A stretch of DNA of 48,781 nt. It comes from an uncultured Acidimicrobiales bacterium. Its GTDB lineage: Bacteria; Actinomycetota; Acidimicrobiia; Acidimicrobiales; SHLQ01. This document shows positions 7,335 through 14,304 of this stretch, in pieces (positions within the stretch are counted from its first letter, which is position 1; each line of letters starts with the position of its first letter). The notes beneath the pieces were generated by a model. That model was given only the letters and a program-made list of their open reading frames with translations, was not told the origin of the DNA and did not search any database. The stretch is taken from assembly GCA_905479685.1 (NCBI GenBank), contig CAJQNJ010000109.1, forward strand, positions 1 through 48,781, given 5' to 3'. The position numbers were made by a program, and so were the translations under genes.

Positions 7335-8408
7335 TCAGTCGCTGCGGTGAACGGCAGCGTGGAACCCGTCGAGGAGATGATCGGAAAAGACGCGTGCAAC
7401 GAGTTCGCCGCGCGTGCTGAAACCTGTCTTGTTGAAGATCGCCTTCACGTGGTCGCGAACGGTGTGCGGGGAGATGCTCAGCTCTGTGGCGATCTCCTTC
7501 GTGGCCAGCCCGCGGGCCAGCTGGACCACGATTTCGATCTCGCGTTCGGTGAGGCCGTAGGCCTCGAGCAGGATCGGGGTGAGATCAGCAGCACGGGCGG
7601 GCTCGATCATGACCGCCACCGATCCCATCGGGCCTTCCATAGGGATAGCTGTCACCCGCCGCCAACTTCCCGAGGTGCCGTGCAGCCGCGTGGCGATGTG
7701 CGACGAGGACCGGCTGGACCGGGCCCGAGTGACCACGTTGCGAACGATTGCGGGCAGCCCCTCCTCGTCGACGCCGACGGTCCGAAGCTCGTCGAGCAGG
7801 CGACCAGCTTCGATGGTCAGGTCTTGGATCTGGTTGTCGCGATCGACCACGAGCATCGCTGCCGTGCCCTTGGATTCCATGTCCAGGGCCACGATCCCGT
7901 CCCGCAGCGACTTGGCGATGATCGGCACGAGGGCTTCGACGTGACGGCACTCTTCGTCGGTGAACGGCCCGTCGTCGACGGCGCGAAGGAGGCTCACGAC
8001 GCCCCAGCATCGTGAACCAACCAGGAATGCGGCGCGAAGTTCATCCGCGACCCCCAGCTGCGCGTAGAGGTTGGTGTAGATCGGGGCCCGTTCGAGGTCG
8101 CCGTCGGTGGCGTCGTAGAGCGTTGCGACCGACGTCGTGCTGCGGGCCAGATCTGTGAACTTGTTGTAACCGGGCGCAAGGAGTTCATTGTCCCAGAAGG
8201 GAGCGCAGGCCTCAGCAGCAAACCCTTCGACCAGTCCTCCGGTGGGAAGGAGCGTGTCGGGGTCGACGGTCATCAGCGCGCTCCACGAGAACCTGGCCAC
8301 GTCATGAAGAGCCGCCTGCGTCGCCTCGAGCGCGTGCGTGAGGTCAGGACGCTCTCCATCGGCACGCCGAAGGCGGTCACGGGCACGAGTGAAGTCAGTC
8401 ACATCCAT
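7335..8408 (-). CDS. LuxR-family regulator with GAF-like sensor domain
   Basis: 357 residues. Residues about 25-180 form a GAF-like domain (AFLVGSRCWGVVSLLRAVDDGPFTDEE), with a linker domain next. A C-terminal LuxR helix-turn-helix occupies about residues 285-345: YGLTEREIEIVVQLARGLATKEIA and SISPHTVRDHVKAIF, with the usual Glu, Gly-x-x-(T/N)-x-E-I-A and TVRxH-hx-xIF residues. It probably binds a small ligand and controls the genes on both sides. It is divergent from the VOC/SnoaL genes (154-nt shared upstream region) and leads the minus-strand operon. No receiver domain is present, so phosphorylation control is unlikely. Confidence 0.85.
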   Translation of the reverse strand: MDVTDFTRARDRLRRADGERPDLTHALEATQAALHDVARFSWSALMTVDPDTLLPTGGLVEGFAAEACAPFWDNELLAPGYNKFTDLARSTTSVATLYDATDGDLERAPIYTNLYAQLGVADELRAAFLVGSRCWGVVSLLRAVDDGPFTDEECRHVEALVPIIAKSLRDGIVALDMESKGTAAMLVVDRDNQIQDLTIEAGRLLDELRTVGVDEEGLPAIVRNVVTRARSSRSSSHIATRLHGTSGSWRRVTAIPMEGPMGSVAVMIEPARAADLTPILLEAYGLTEREIEIVVQLARGLATKEIATELSISPHTVRDHVKAIFNKTGFSTRGELVARVFSDHLLDGFHAAVHRSD

Positions 8409-8562
8409 GTGTCCACAGTAGAACCAGAACTGCTTCTTTTACATCCCTACATCGAGGGGTCGCCACCCTCCAATGAGGACCAGGAACGCTCAAGCAGGGG
8501 ATTCTCGGACGACCGCTCAATCCCTAACGTCTCGCTCAGTAGAACACGCAGAGGAGCGAACG
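8409..8562. promoter_or_regulatory. Divergent control region between luxR-type gene and VOC gene
   Basis: 154 nt between the two divergent starts. It contains three CGCTCA(A/G) boxes at 8487-8493, 8514-8520 and 8533-8539 in direct orientation, and a CCCT-N6-AGGG dyad near 8444-8457. Any of these could be regulator sites, but none matches a known operator. The ribosome site GAGGAG for the plus-strand gene is at the right end. No convincing -10/-35 pair was found. Confidence 0.35.
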
Positions 8563-9018
8563 ATGACCACAACCGAACACACCCAAACGATCGATGTGTC
8601 AACCAGCCCCACCCTGGCCGGTATCCAACACATCGGGCTCACCGTCCGAGACGTCGAAGCGAGTGCCGAATGGTACATGCGGGTGTTGGGCCTTCAGCGC
8701 CAGTTCGAGGAACCGCATCATCACAGCGATCAGGGCGGCTATGCGGTCGTTCTCGGGACTCCGGACATGTCACTCAACGTCGGGCTGGATCATCATCCAG
8801 CCAATTGCGGCGAGGCGTTCGACGCGACGCGGACGGGTCTCGATCACGTCTGCTTCCAAGTCAGCGATGCGGCTGCCCTCGGCGCCTGGACAGCGCACCT
8901 CGATCAGCAGGGTGTGTCGCACTCAGGTGTGTACGCGATGGAGGGCACTCCGTTCTCGCTGCTGACCTTCGACGACCCCGACGGTATCCAACTCGAACTC
9001 ATCGCGTTCGCTGGCTGA
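8563..9018 (+). CDS. VOC-family (glyoxalase/dioxygenase-like) metalloprotein
   Basis: 151 residues from ATG 8563, chosen because GAGGAG lies 7 nt upstream. An earlier in-frame start at 8473 would add 30 residues without a family match. Two beta-alpha-beta-beta-beta modules are visible. The metal-ligand positions are occupied: His in GIQHIGLTV, His in LDHVCFQV and Glu in IQLELIAF, with the typical DPDG just before the last. VOC enzymes include glyoxalase I, extradiol dioxygenases and resistance proteins; nothing here singles out one. It is followed after 6 nt by two SnoaL-like genes, so it is probably the first gene of the plus-strand arm of the cluster. Confidence 0.8.
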   Translation: MTTTEHTQTIDVSTSPTLAGIQHIGLTVRDVEASAEWYMRVLGLQRQFEEPHHHSDQGGYAVVLGTPDMSLNVGLDHHPANCGEAFDATRTGLDHVCFQVSDAAALGAWTAHLDQQGVSHSGVYAMEGTPFSLLTFDDPDGIQLELIAFAG

Positions 9019-9024
9019 AACCAG

Positions 9025-9513
9025 ATGACACTCACACCAGCTGAAATGGACGAGTTGATGGACCGCCACTTCGCCTACGAGATGAGCGACGACGTGGACG
9101 GGGTCCTCGCCACGCTCGCCCCAGACGTTGTGCATGACATCGTGGGAGCGCCGGACGGACCAACCATCGGCCACTCCGGGACGCGCCCGACGTACGAACA
9201 GGTCTTTGCTGACCTCGCCGGTGATCGAGTCGAGACGTTGCATCGCTACTACGGCAGCAATTGTCTCACCGACGAGAGTCTCTGGATCGGCCGTGCCGTC
9301 GGTAACCCGCTAGGTATCCCCGGAGACAGCCGGCCGCTCGAGTTCCGAATCCTGCACGTCATGGAGTTCGACGACACCGGCCACATCACCCGCGAGAACG
9401 TGTGGCTCGACTACCCGAGTATCACCGCGCAGCTAACCCACAACTCACCAGACAACAACACCCATGAAGGCCACGAACAGAAAGCCCACGAACAGGAAGG
9501 AATATCACGATGA
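9025..9513 (+). CDS. SnoaL/NTF2-like protein (copy 1)
   Basis: 162 residues. It begins with a helix MDRHFAYEMSDDVDGVLATLAPDVVHDIVG, typical of the NTF2/SnoaL cone fold, and ends with strands RPLEFRILHVMEFDDTGHITRENVWLDY. SnoaL-like proteins bind small hydrophobic ligands and act as cyclases, isomerases or hydrolases. It follows the VOC gene by 6 nt, and its stop overlaps the start of the next gene by 4 nt (ATGA), so translation is coupled. It is about 40% similar by eye to the next gene in the LLHV/ILHVxEF and ENVWLD/EQVWLD regions, which suggests local duplication. Confidence 0.75.
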   Translation: MTLTPAEMDELMDRHFAYEMSDDVDGVLATLAPDVVHDIVGAPDGPTIGHSGTRPTYEQVFADLAGDRVETLHRYYGSNCLTDESLWIGRAVGNPLGIPGDSRPLEFRILHVMEFDDTGHITRENVWLDYPSITAQLTHNSPDNNTHEGHEQKAHEQEGISR

Positions 9514-9974
9514 CCGATACAGAGATGAACACCCGCATCACAGGAACCCCGCCCGAGGTGATGGATGCCGTGATGGCTCGCCATTTTGAAGCCGAGGCCG
9601 CACACGACCGGGAGGGCATCCTGGCGACGCTCACCGAGGACGCTGAGCACGAACCGGTGGGTTTCCCGGGCGCTCCGTTCCACAGCCACGATGAACTGAT
9701 GGGGTTCTACGAGGTGTTGTTCGAAGAACTCGAGCAGATCGATATCACACCTGTGCGACGACTCCACGGCCACAATTTTCTCGTCGACGAGATTCAGTAC
9801 GGTGGCCGCGCCTACAACGGCTTCATGGGATTCGAGTTCGGTCCCGACGGCAAGCCCGTCGACTTTCGACTGCTGCACGTCTGTGAGTTCGAGGGAGATC
9901 GCATCAGCCGCGAACAAGTGTGGCTCGATGTCAACGCCATCCGCATGCAGGCCGCTGTGAACGTGGACGCCTGA
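9510..9974 (+). CDS. SnoaL/NTF2-like protein (copy 2)
   Basis: 154 residues. It has the same architecture as its upstream neighbour: MARHFEAEAAHDREGILATLTEDAEHEP at the start and PVDFRLLHVCEFEGDRISREQVWLDVNAI at the end. The ATG overlaps the preceding stop (ATGA). The pair may form a heterodimer or act on two related substrates; this is inference from duplication and coupling. No catalytic Asp/His pair can be assigned with certainty. Confidence 0.75.
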   Translation: MTDTEMNTRITGTPPEVMDAVMARHFEAEAAHDREGILATLTEDAEHEPVGFPGAPFHSHDELMGFYEVLFEELEQIDITPVRRLHGHNFLVDEIQYGGRAYNGFMGFEFGPDGKPVDFRLLHVCEFEGDRISREQVWLDVNAIRMQAAVNVDA

Positions 9975-10101
9975 GCCCTCGGCCACACCCTCTGGATACC
10001 TCCGCTTTTCGGGACGGAAGTCCATGTTGGCGACACGTGCAGAAGCGCACGGTGGGGGAGAGGGAGTTGCGATGGTGCACCTCCCGAAAGGAGTGTGTGC
10101 C

Positions 10102-10785
10102 ATGGCTCGCAAGATGATGTGGGCAGTTCTTCTCGTTGGGGTGATGCTGATCGCTGCCCCCTTCGCAATGGGTCTTCCCGACAAGGCCGAGGGAGGTCAG
10201 CAGATGATCGATGCCTTCGGGCCGATCATGGACCCTGACAACGTCGATACGACTGTCACCTATTACTACGACGTCTTCGTCCCGCTAGGCGAGGTCGTCC
10301 CTGCCATGACGCAGGAAAACATCGATAGGTTCAACGGCTATCTCGCCGGCTTCACAGCGCTCGGCGTAGATGCCGAGAACATGGTGCCAGCACTCGCCGC
10401 TGCGATGCAGATGCCCGAAGAGGACGTGCAAGCGTTCATGGGCCAACAGTTCCCGGCAATGTCGGGGATGCTGCAGGGCCTGCCTCAGATGGAGAGTGAT
10501 TTCGCCGGTCTTCTCGGCCTGATGGAGTCCAACGTCGCCGTCTTCGAGCAAGTACCCGCAGGGCTCGATCACTACGAGCCGCTGGTCACGACGATGGAGG
10601 CCGAAGTCGAGAACTACGACAAGGTTGCGAGCTTGCCCGACTTCCGGCTGTTCACCTGGTTCTTCGTGATCCCGGGTGTGCTGCTCGTCGGAATCGCCGC
10701 CGCTGGCCTGCTACTCGATAGTCGCAAGGAAGAACAGGAGCTGGTACCCGAACCGATCCAGGAACGCGAATCCCAGCTGGTCTGA
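10102..10785 (+). CDS. Membrane-anchored protein with extracytoplasmic helical domain
   Basis: 227 residues from ATG 10102, chosen for the AAAGGAG ribosome site about 9 nt upstream and because the protein then begins MARKMMW followed by a hydrophobic segment (about residues 6-25). A long polar helical domain (about 30-185), rich in Met, Gln and Glu and with no Cys, lies outside the membrane. A second membrane segment (about 190-210) leads into a short charged cytoplasmic tail. I do not recognise a family. It lies 127 nt after the second SnoaL-like gene and is followed by a hairpin terminator, so it probably ends the plus-strand arm of the cluster. Confidence 0.6.
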   Translation: MARKMMWAVLLVGVMLIAAPFAMGLPDKAEGGQQMIDAFGPIMDPDNVDTTVTYYYDVFVPLGEVVPAMTQENIDRFNGYLAGFTALGVDAENMVPALAAAMQMPEEDVQAFMGQQFPAMSGMLQGLPQMESDFAGLLGLMESNVAVFEQVPAGLDHYEPLVTTMEAEVENYDKVASLPDFRLFTWFFVIPGVLLVGIAAAGLLLDSRKEEQELVPEPIQERESQLV

Positions 10786-10807
10786 CGCCAGATCAACACC
10801 CGAACGA

Positions 10808-10840
10808 CCGGGTCGATGAGCGTGAAGTTCATCGACCCGG
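10808..10840 (+). terminator. Strong 12-bp hairpin after membrane-protein gene
   Basis: CCGGGTCGATGA (10808-10819), a nine-base loop, then TCATCGACCCGG (10829-10840) form a perfect 12-bp stem 22 nt after the stop at 10785. No T-run follows, as is common for actinobacterial terminators. It could also act as a transcript-end protector. Confidence 0.6.
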
Positions 10841-11056
10841 TAGGTCGCGAACGGCGCGATCTTGGCAGCCTCGAGTCGAACCTTGTTGCCGTTGGCGCGC
10901 ACGGACACGAAGTAGCGCCAGATGACATCGGCTACGGTGGCTGGCGTCAGTAGTCAAGAACTACCTCAGAGAGGGGCAAGACTCGAGGTCTCGCGACTCG
11001 TGCCGTGAAGACATGACCTCGGACAGCCCGGGTCATCAAGGAAACAGGAGATTCCA

Positions 11057-11392
11057 ATGGATGCACCGATCTTCGACAACCTTTCCACCGATGAACTCGA
11101 ATCGGCTGACGGCCTCGAGGTCGTGACGAGCTATGTCGAACTACCAGCGGGCATGCAGCTTCCTGCGCATACGCACCCCGGCGAAGAGTTCGCATATGTC
11201 ATCGAGGGGGCCATACATCTTTGGCAGGACGGCCGCGGCGAGCAACTGTACGAGTCGGGAGCGACAGCCAAGGTCCCGCTCGGGACCGTGCATACCGTGC
11301 GCACGGGCGACGAAGGCGTGAAGCTCGTCGTCTTCCGCATCCACCGTCAGGGAGAGCCCGAGCGGACTCTCGTTGACGTCAACGTCGGCTGA
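11057..11392 (+). CDS. Small cupin-domain protein
   Basis: 111 residues with AAACAGGAG upstream of ATG 11057. It is a single cupin: motif 1 G-x5-HxH-x4-E (PAHTHPGEEFAYVIEG, around residues 36-51) with both His and the Glu present, and motif 2 with PLGTVHTVRTG containing the fourth metal His. It should bind a divalent metal and may be a dioxygenase, isomerase or ligand sensor. It lies 270 nt beyond the membrane-protein gene and converges on the MBL hydrolase gene, whose end is 1 nt away. Function not specific. Confidence 0.8.
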   Translation: MDAPIFDNLSTDELESADGLEVVTSYVELPAGMQLPAHTHPGEEFAYVIEGAIHLWQDGRGEQLYESGATAKVPLGTVHTVRTGDEGVKLVVFRIHRQGEPERTLVDVNVG

Positions 11393-11393
11393 G

Positions 11394-12437
11394 TCACTCG
11401 GCCGCGAGTGTGTAACGGGACCCGACCACGCTGGGGCCATATCTACCTGGGGCGAACGTGTTTGCGAGGGCTGCTTTCGCTCGCCAACCGGTGCAGTGAC
11501 CGGGAGACACGAGTCGGGGTTGCACTCGTTCGACTAGGTCGCGAACCGTGTGGTCAATACGACCTTCCATCAGCCCACCGGCGAGGTGGTAGCCGCCGAG
11601 TACCACGTCCATTGGTTCGCCAGGGAAGAGCGCTTGGGCACCGAGACACGCATTGACGACGCCGGCATGAGAGCACGCAGACAGGATCGAGACACCCCGA
11701 CCGCGCACCTGAGCCGCGAAGAACCGTTCGTCGCGGATGAGCGGATCGGGTGCCCATGTGTCGCCGGTGCGAGTGTGATGGCCGGCCAGCCCTGTTTCGT
11801 ACTCCGTGACCCGATCGATGTAGCCGCTGCCGGCGAAGAGGTCGGCCACCGGGTGGGCCTCGTCGTGGCGCTCCACGACACCGCCTGATGCCTCGATCGC
11901 GTCGAAGGTTGGTTCGTCGGGCAGGCAGGCCATCGCTCCGCTACCAAGTCGAACTCCGCGTTGATCAGGGCGGTCGGGATGGAGGTCCACAATCGGAGCT
12001 GGTCGCCCGGCTGCAGCGCGAGCCGCCGCGATCGCGCCGACAACGTCAGGGAAACCGCCAGAGTGGTCGGCATGCCAGTGCGAGAGGAAGACCACTTCGA
12101 TCGCCGACAAGTCGACATCCAAGCGTTCAGCGTTTGCAAGCCATGTATCCGCGTAGGGGCCGACATCGAAGAGGACGGTTCGGGTTTCGTCGTCGCGATG
12201 ACCCGTCGCCAGGACCGAGAAGCCGTGGCAGGCGACACAAAGATGATCGAACACCGAGACCGTCGGGTGCCCTTCGTGCTCACCACTCGGGGGCACTCGA
12301 CCCATGAGGGATGCGATCTCGGGAAGTTGGTCAACCCCTGCATCCACGCTCGAGAGCGTGTCGGTCTCGTTGTCAACCACCACGAGCAGTTCGAGCTGAT
12401 CAAGCGAAGGCGTGAAATCCATATCCGAGTATCGCAC
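11394..12437 (-). CDS. Metallo-beta-lactamase-fold hydrolase (DHPPS-like)
   Basis: 347 residues. Zn ligands are all visible: HWHADH (about residue 119), SACSHAGVVN, GGYHL and SPGHCTGW near the C-terminus. The last two, together with LELLVVVDNETDTL at the N-terminus, are typical of the MBL subgroup that includes archaeal dihydropterin-ribofuranosylaminobenzene phosphate synthase. Bacterial members usually have no proven substrate. The start is GTG 12437; an internal ATG at 12422 is equally possible. It follows the 2-hydroxyacid dehydrogenase gene by 57 nt and is probably the last gene of the iolD-led minus-strand operon. Confidence 0.75.
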   Translation of the reverse strand: MRYSDMDFTPSLDQLELLVVVDNETDTLSSVDAGVDQLPEIASLMGRVPPSGEHEGHPTVSVFDHLCVACHGFSVLATGHRDDETRTVLFDVGPYADTWLANAERLDVDLSAIEVVFLSHWHADHSGGFPDVVGAIAAARAAAGRPAPIVDLHPDRPDQRGVRLGSGAMACLPDEPTFDAIEASGGVVERHDEAHPVADLFAGSGYIDRVTEYETGLAGHHTRTGDTWAPDPLIRDERFFAAQVRGRGVSILSACSHAGVVNACLGAQALFPGEPMDVVLGGYHLAGGLMEGRIDHTVRDLVERVQPRLVSPGHCTGWRAKAALANTFAPGRYGPSVVGSRYTLAAE

Positions 12438-12494
12438 CCATGGATCGAGGACGCCGATGCCACGAACGTTCGGTTGGCCCCCGTCTGAGAAATG

Positions 12495-13475
12495 TCAGCC
12501 TTGGTGGATTGCGTCGGTCGCAACTTCGCCTCGCAACACCTGCAAGACCGATGCGGTGGCCCGCGCTGTCATCTCGGCGATGGCCCGAGTGCTCAAGCCT
12601 CCGATGTGTGGCGTCAGAACGGTATTGGGAAGGGCGAGCAATTCCGAATCGAACGGGGGCTCTTCCTCGAAGACATCAAGGGCCGCTGCCGCGAGGTGAC
12701 CGCTCCTGAGCGCGTGAGCGAGTGCCGACTCATCCACGATGTGACCACGAGCCGCGTTCACCAGCACGGCGCCGGGCTTCATCGACGACAGTTCATCTGC
12801 GCCGATCAGCCCGCGTGTGCCGTCGGTGAGTGGAACATGAATCGAGATGACATCGCAAGACGCGAAGAGTTCGTCGAGCGAGCACAACTCGGTTCCTGCA
12901 GGGGGAGCGCTGAGGGCCGGATCGTTCACGAGTACGCGCGAACCGAATGAAAGCACCCGTCTGATCACCGCTTGCCCGATCACGCCACACCCGATCAGGC
13001 CAACTGTGGCGCCGACCATGTCGCCCGGGGTGAGTGCGCCGGCGCGATCCCACCGTCGTGATCGCACCGATCGATCGTGTTCGCTGATTCGACGTACGAG
13101 TGACAGCATGAGCGCCAGCGTGTGATCGGCAACGGTCTCCTCGCCGGCACCCGGTGTGGTGGCGATGACCACGCCTGCTGCGTTGGCTGCGGCAACGTCG
13201 ATCGCGTCGAAGCCCACTCCGGTGCGCGCGATGACGCGGAGGTTTGGGCGGGATTGGAACAACTCCCGATCGAACGGATCGGTGCTCGCGATCACCCCCA
13301 CGGCGTCTCCGAGCAACTCGCGGGTTTCGGTGGCTGTGCGGGCTCCCAGCTTGGGCTCCAATCTGACGGACAGCCCCGCGTCGACGAGACGGCGACCGGT
13401 CATCGGATCATCGAGGTCGAACGTCGGCCAGGTGACGACGATCTCTCCGCGTAACGGCTCCGAAGCTGAGATCAT
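12495..13475 (-). CDS. D-2-hydroxyacid dehydrogenase
   Basis: 326 residues. The Rossmann motif is TVGLIGCGVIG (about residues 156-166), with the acidic end of strand two at VLVNDP. The catalytic trio is present: Arg in NAARGHIVDE, Glu in LDVFEEEPP and His in TPHIGGLS. It is related to phosphoglycerate dehydrogenase and hydroxypyruvate reductase, catalysing NAD(P)-linked reduction or oxidation of a 2-keto/2-hydroxy acid in the cytoplasm. It lacks the C-terminal ACT domain of SerA. Its ATG overlaps the stop of the SDR gene by 4 nt, so translation is coupled. A role in removing a keto acid from cyclitol breakdown is likely from the context but not shown. Confidence 0.8.
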   Translation of the reverse strand: MISASEPLRGEIVVTWPTFDLDDPMTGRRLVDAGLSVRLEPKLGARTATETRELLGDAVGVIASTDPFDRELFQSRPNLRVIARTGVGFDAIDVAAANAAGVVIATTPGAGEETVADHTLALMLSLVRRISEHDRSVRSRRWDRAGALTPGDMVGATVGLIGCGVIGQAVIRRVLSFGSRVLVNDPALSAPPAGTELCSLDELFASCDVISIHVPLTDGTRGLIGADELSSMKPGAVLVNAARGHIVDESALAHALRSGHLAAAALDVFEEEPPFDSELLALPNTVLTPHIGGLSTRAIAEMTARATASVLQVLRGEVATDAIHQG

Positions 13476-14290
13476 CGATCCGATGGCACCGTGATGACCG
13501 GTACCTTTTCGAAGGCCTGACCGAGGGCTTCTGGGCCAACCGCCCCGTAGCCGCCGTCGACGGCGAGGTCAGACCCCGTGACGAACGAAGATCGATCTGA
13601 GCACATGAACAGAACTGCCTCGGCGATCTCCTCGGGGTCGGCGAGGCGACCGAGGGGTTGAAACTCGGCGGCCAGTTGGTCGGCACGAGCGCGAGAGCCG
13701 TACCGCCTCTCGATGTTGACGCTCCACGTCCACCCCGGCGACACGGTGTTGACCCGAATGTTGTGTTGGGCAAGGTGTTGGCTGATGTTTCGGGCGAGAC
13801 CCTGAAGCGCGGTTTTGGTGACCGGATACACGATTCGGTCGGGCTGTGACTGCTTCGCCGATATCGACGAGATGATCACGATCGATCCACCACCTCGTTC
13901 GATCAGGTGTGGCGTGGCCTTGCCCATCAGCATGGCGGCGCCAACGACGTTGATGTCGAAGGATCGGTGCCAGTGTTCGCGAGTGGTTTCGAGAAGATCG
14001 CAGTCGAAGATCGCTGCACCGCTCACGACGATGTCGAGGCCGCCGAATTCCGCGACGGCAGTGTCGACCAATTTGTCGAGGTCGTCGTCGTTTCTGACAT
14101 CGACGGACACAATCCGAACCGCGTCGCCATGTGCGGTGGCGAGCCGCTCTCCCGCGTCATCGCCGTTGTTCGCGACGACGACACTGGCTCCGGCGTCGAC
14201 GAGTCCGTCGACGATTGCCTGGCCGATCAGCGATGTTCCACCCGTGATCACGGCGATCTTGCCACCGAGCTCCTGCTCACTTCGCGCCAT
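13472..14290 (-). CDS. Short-chain dehydrogenase/reductase
   Basis: 272 residues from ATG 14290. This start is preferred over one 18 codons upstream because the Rossmann domain begins soon after it and GGGGGTAC precedes it. Motifs: ITGGTSLIGQ for the cofactor, NVVGAAM region, catalytic Ser in VIISSISA, Y-x3-K as YPVTKTALQ, and VSPGWTWS. C-terminal FVTGSDLAVDGGYG is typical of classical SDRs. It probably oxidises a sugar or cyclitol alcohol with NAD(P). It lies 14 nt after iolD and overlaps the next gene by 4 nt, so it is part of that operon. Confidence 0.8.
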   Translation of the reverse strand: MARSEQELGGKIAVITGGTSLIGQAIVDGLVDAGASVVVANNGDDAGERLATAHGDAVRIVSVDVRNDDDLDKLVDTAVAEFGGLDIVVSGAAIFDCDLLETTREHWHRSFDINVVGAAMLMGKATPHLIERGGGSIVIISSISAKQSQPDRIVYPVTKTALQGLARNISQHLAQHNIRVNTVSPGWTWSVNIERRYGSRARADQLAAEFQPLGRLADPEEIAEAVLFMCSDRSSFVTGSDLAVDGGYGAVGPEALGQAFEKVPVITVPSDR

Positions 14291-14304
14291 CGTTGTACCC
14301 CCGG

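Noticed and set aside
7314-8015. 233-codon plus-strand frame
   Set aside because: Antisense to the LuxR gene, whose HTH is certain.
9411-10184. 257-codon minus-strand frame
   Set aside because: Antisense to both the second SnoaL-like gene and the start of the membrane-protein gene; no motif.
10711-10974. Minus-strand frame with WRYFVSVRANGNKVRL
   Set aside because: Overlaps the end of the membrane-protein gene and the hairpin; no family I can name and no start signal.
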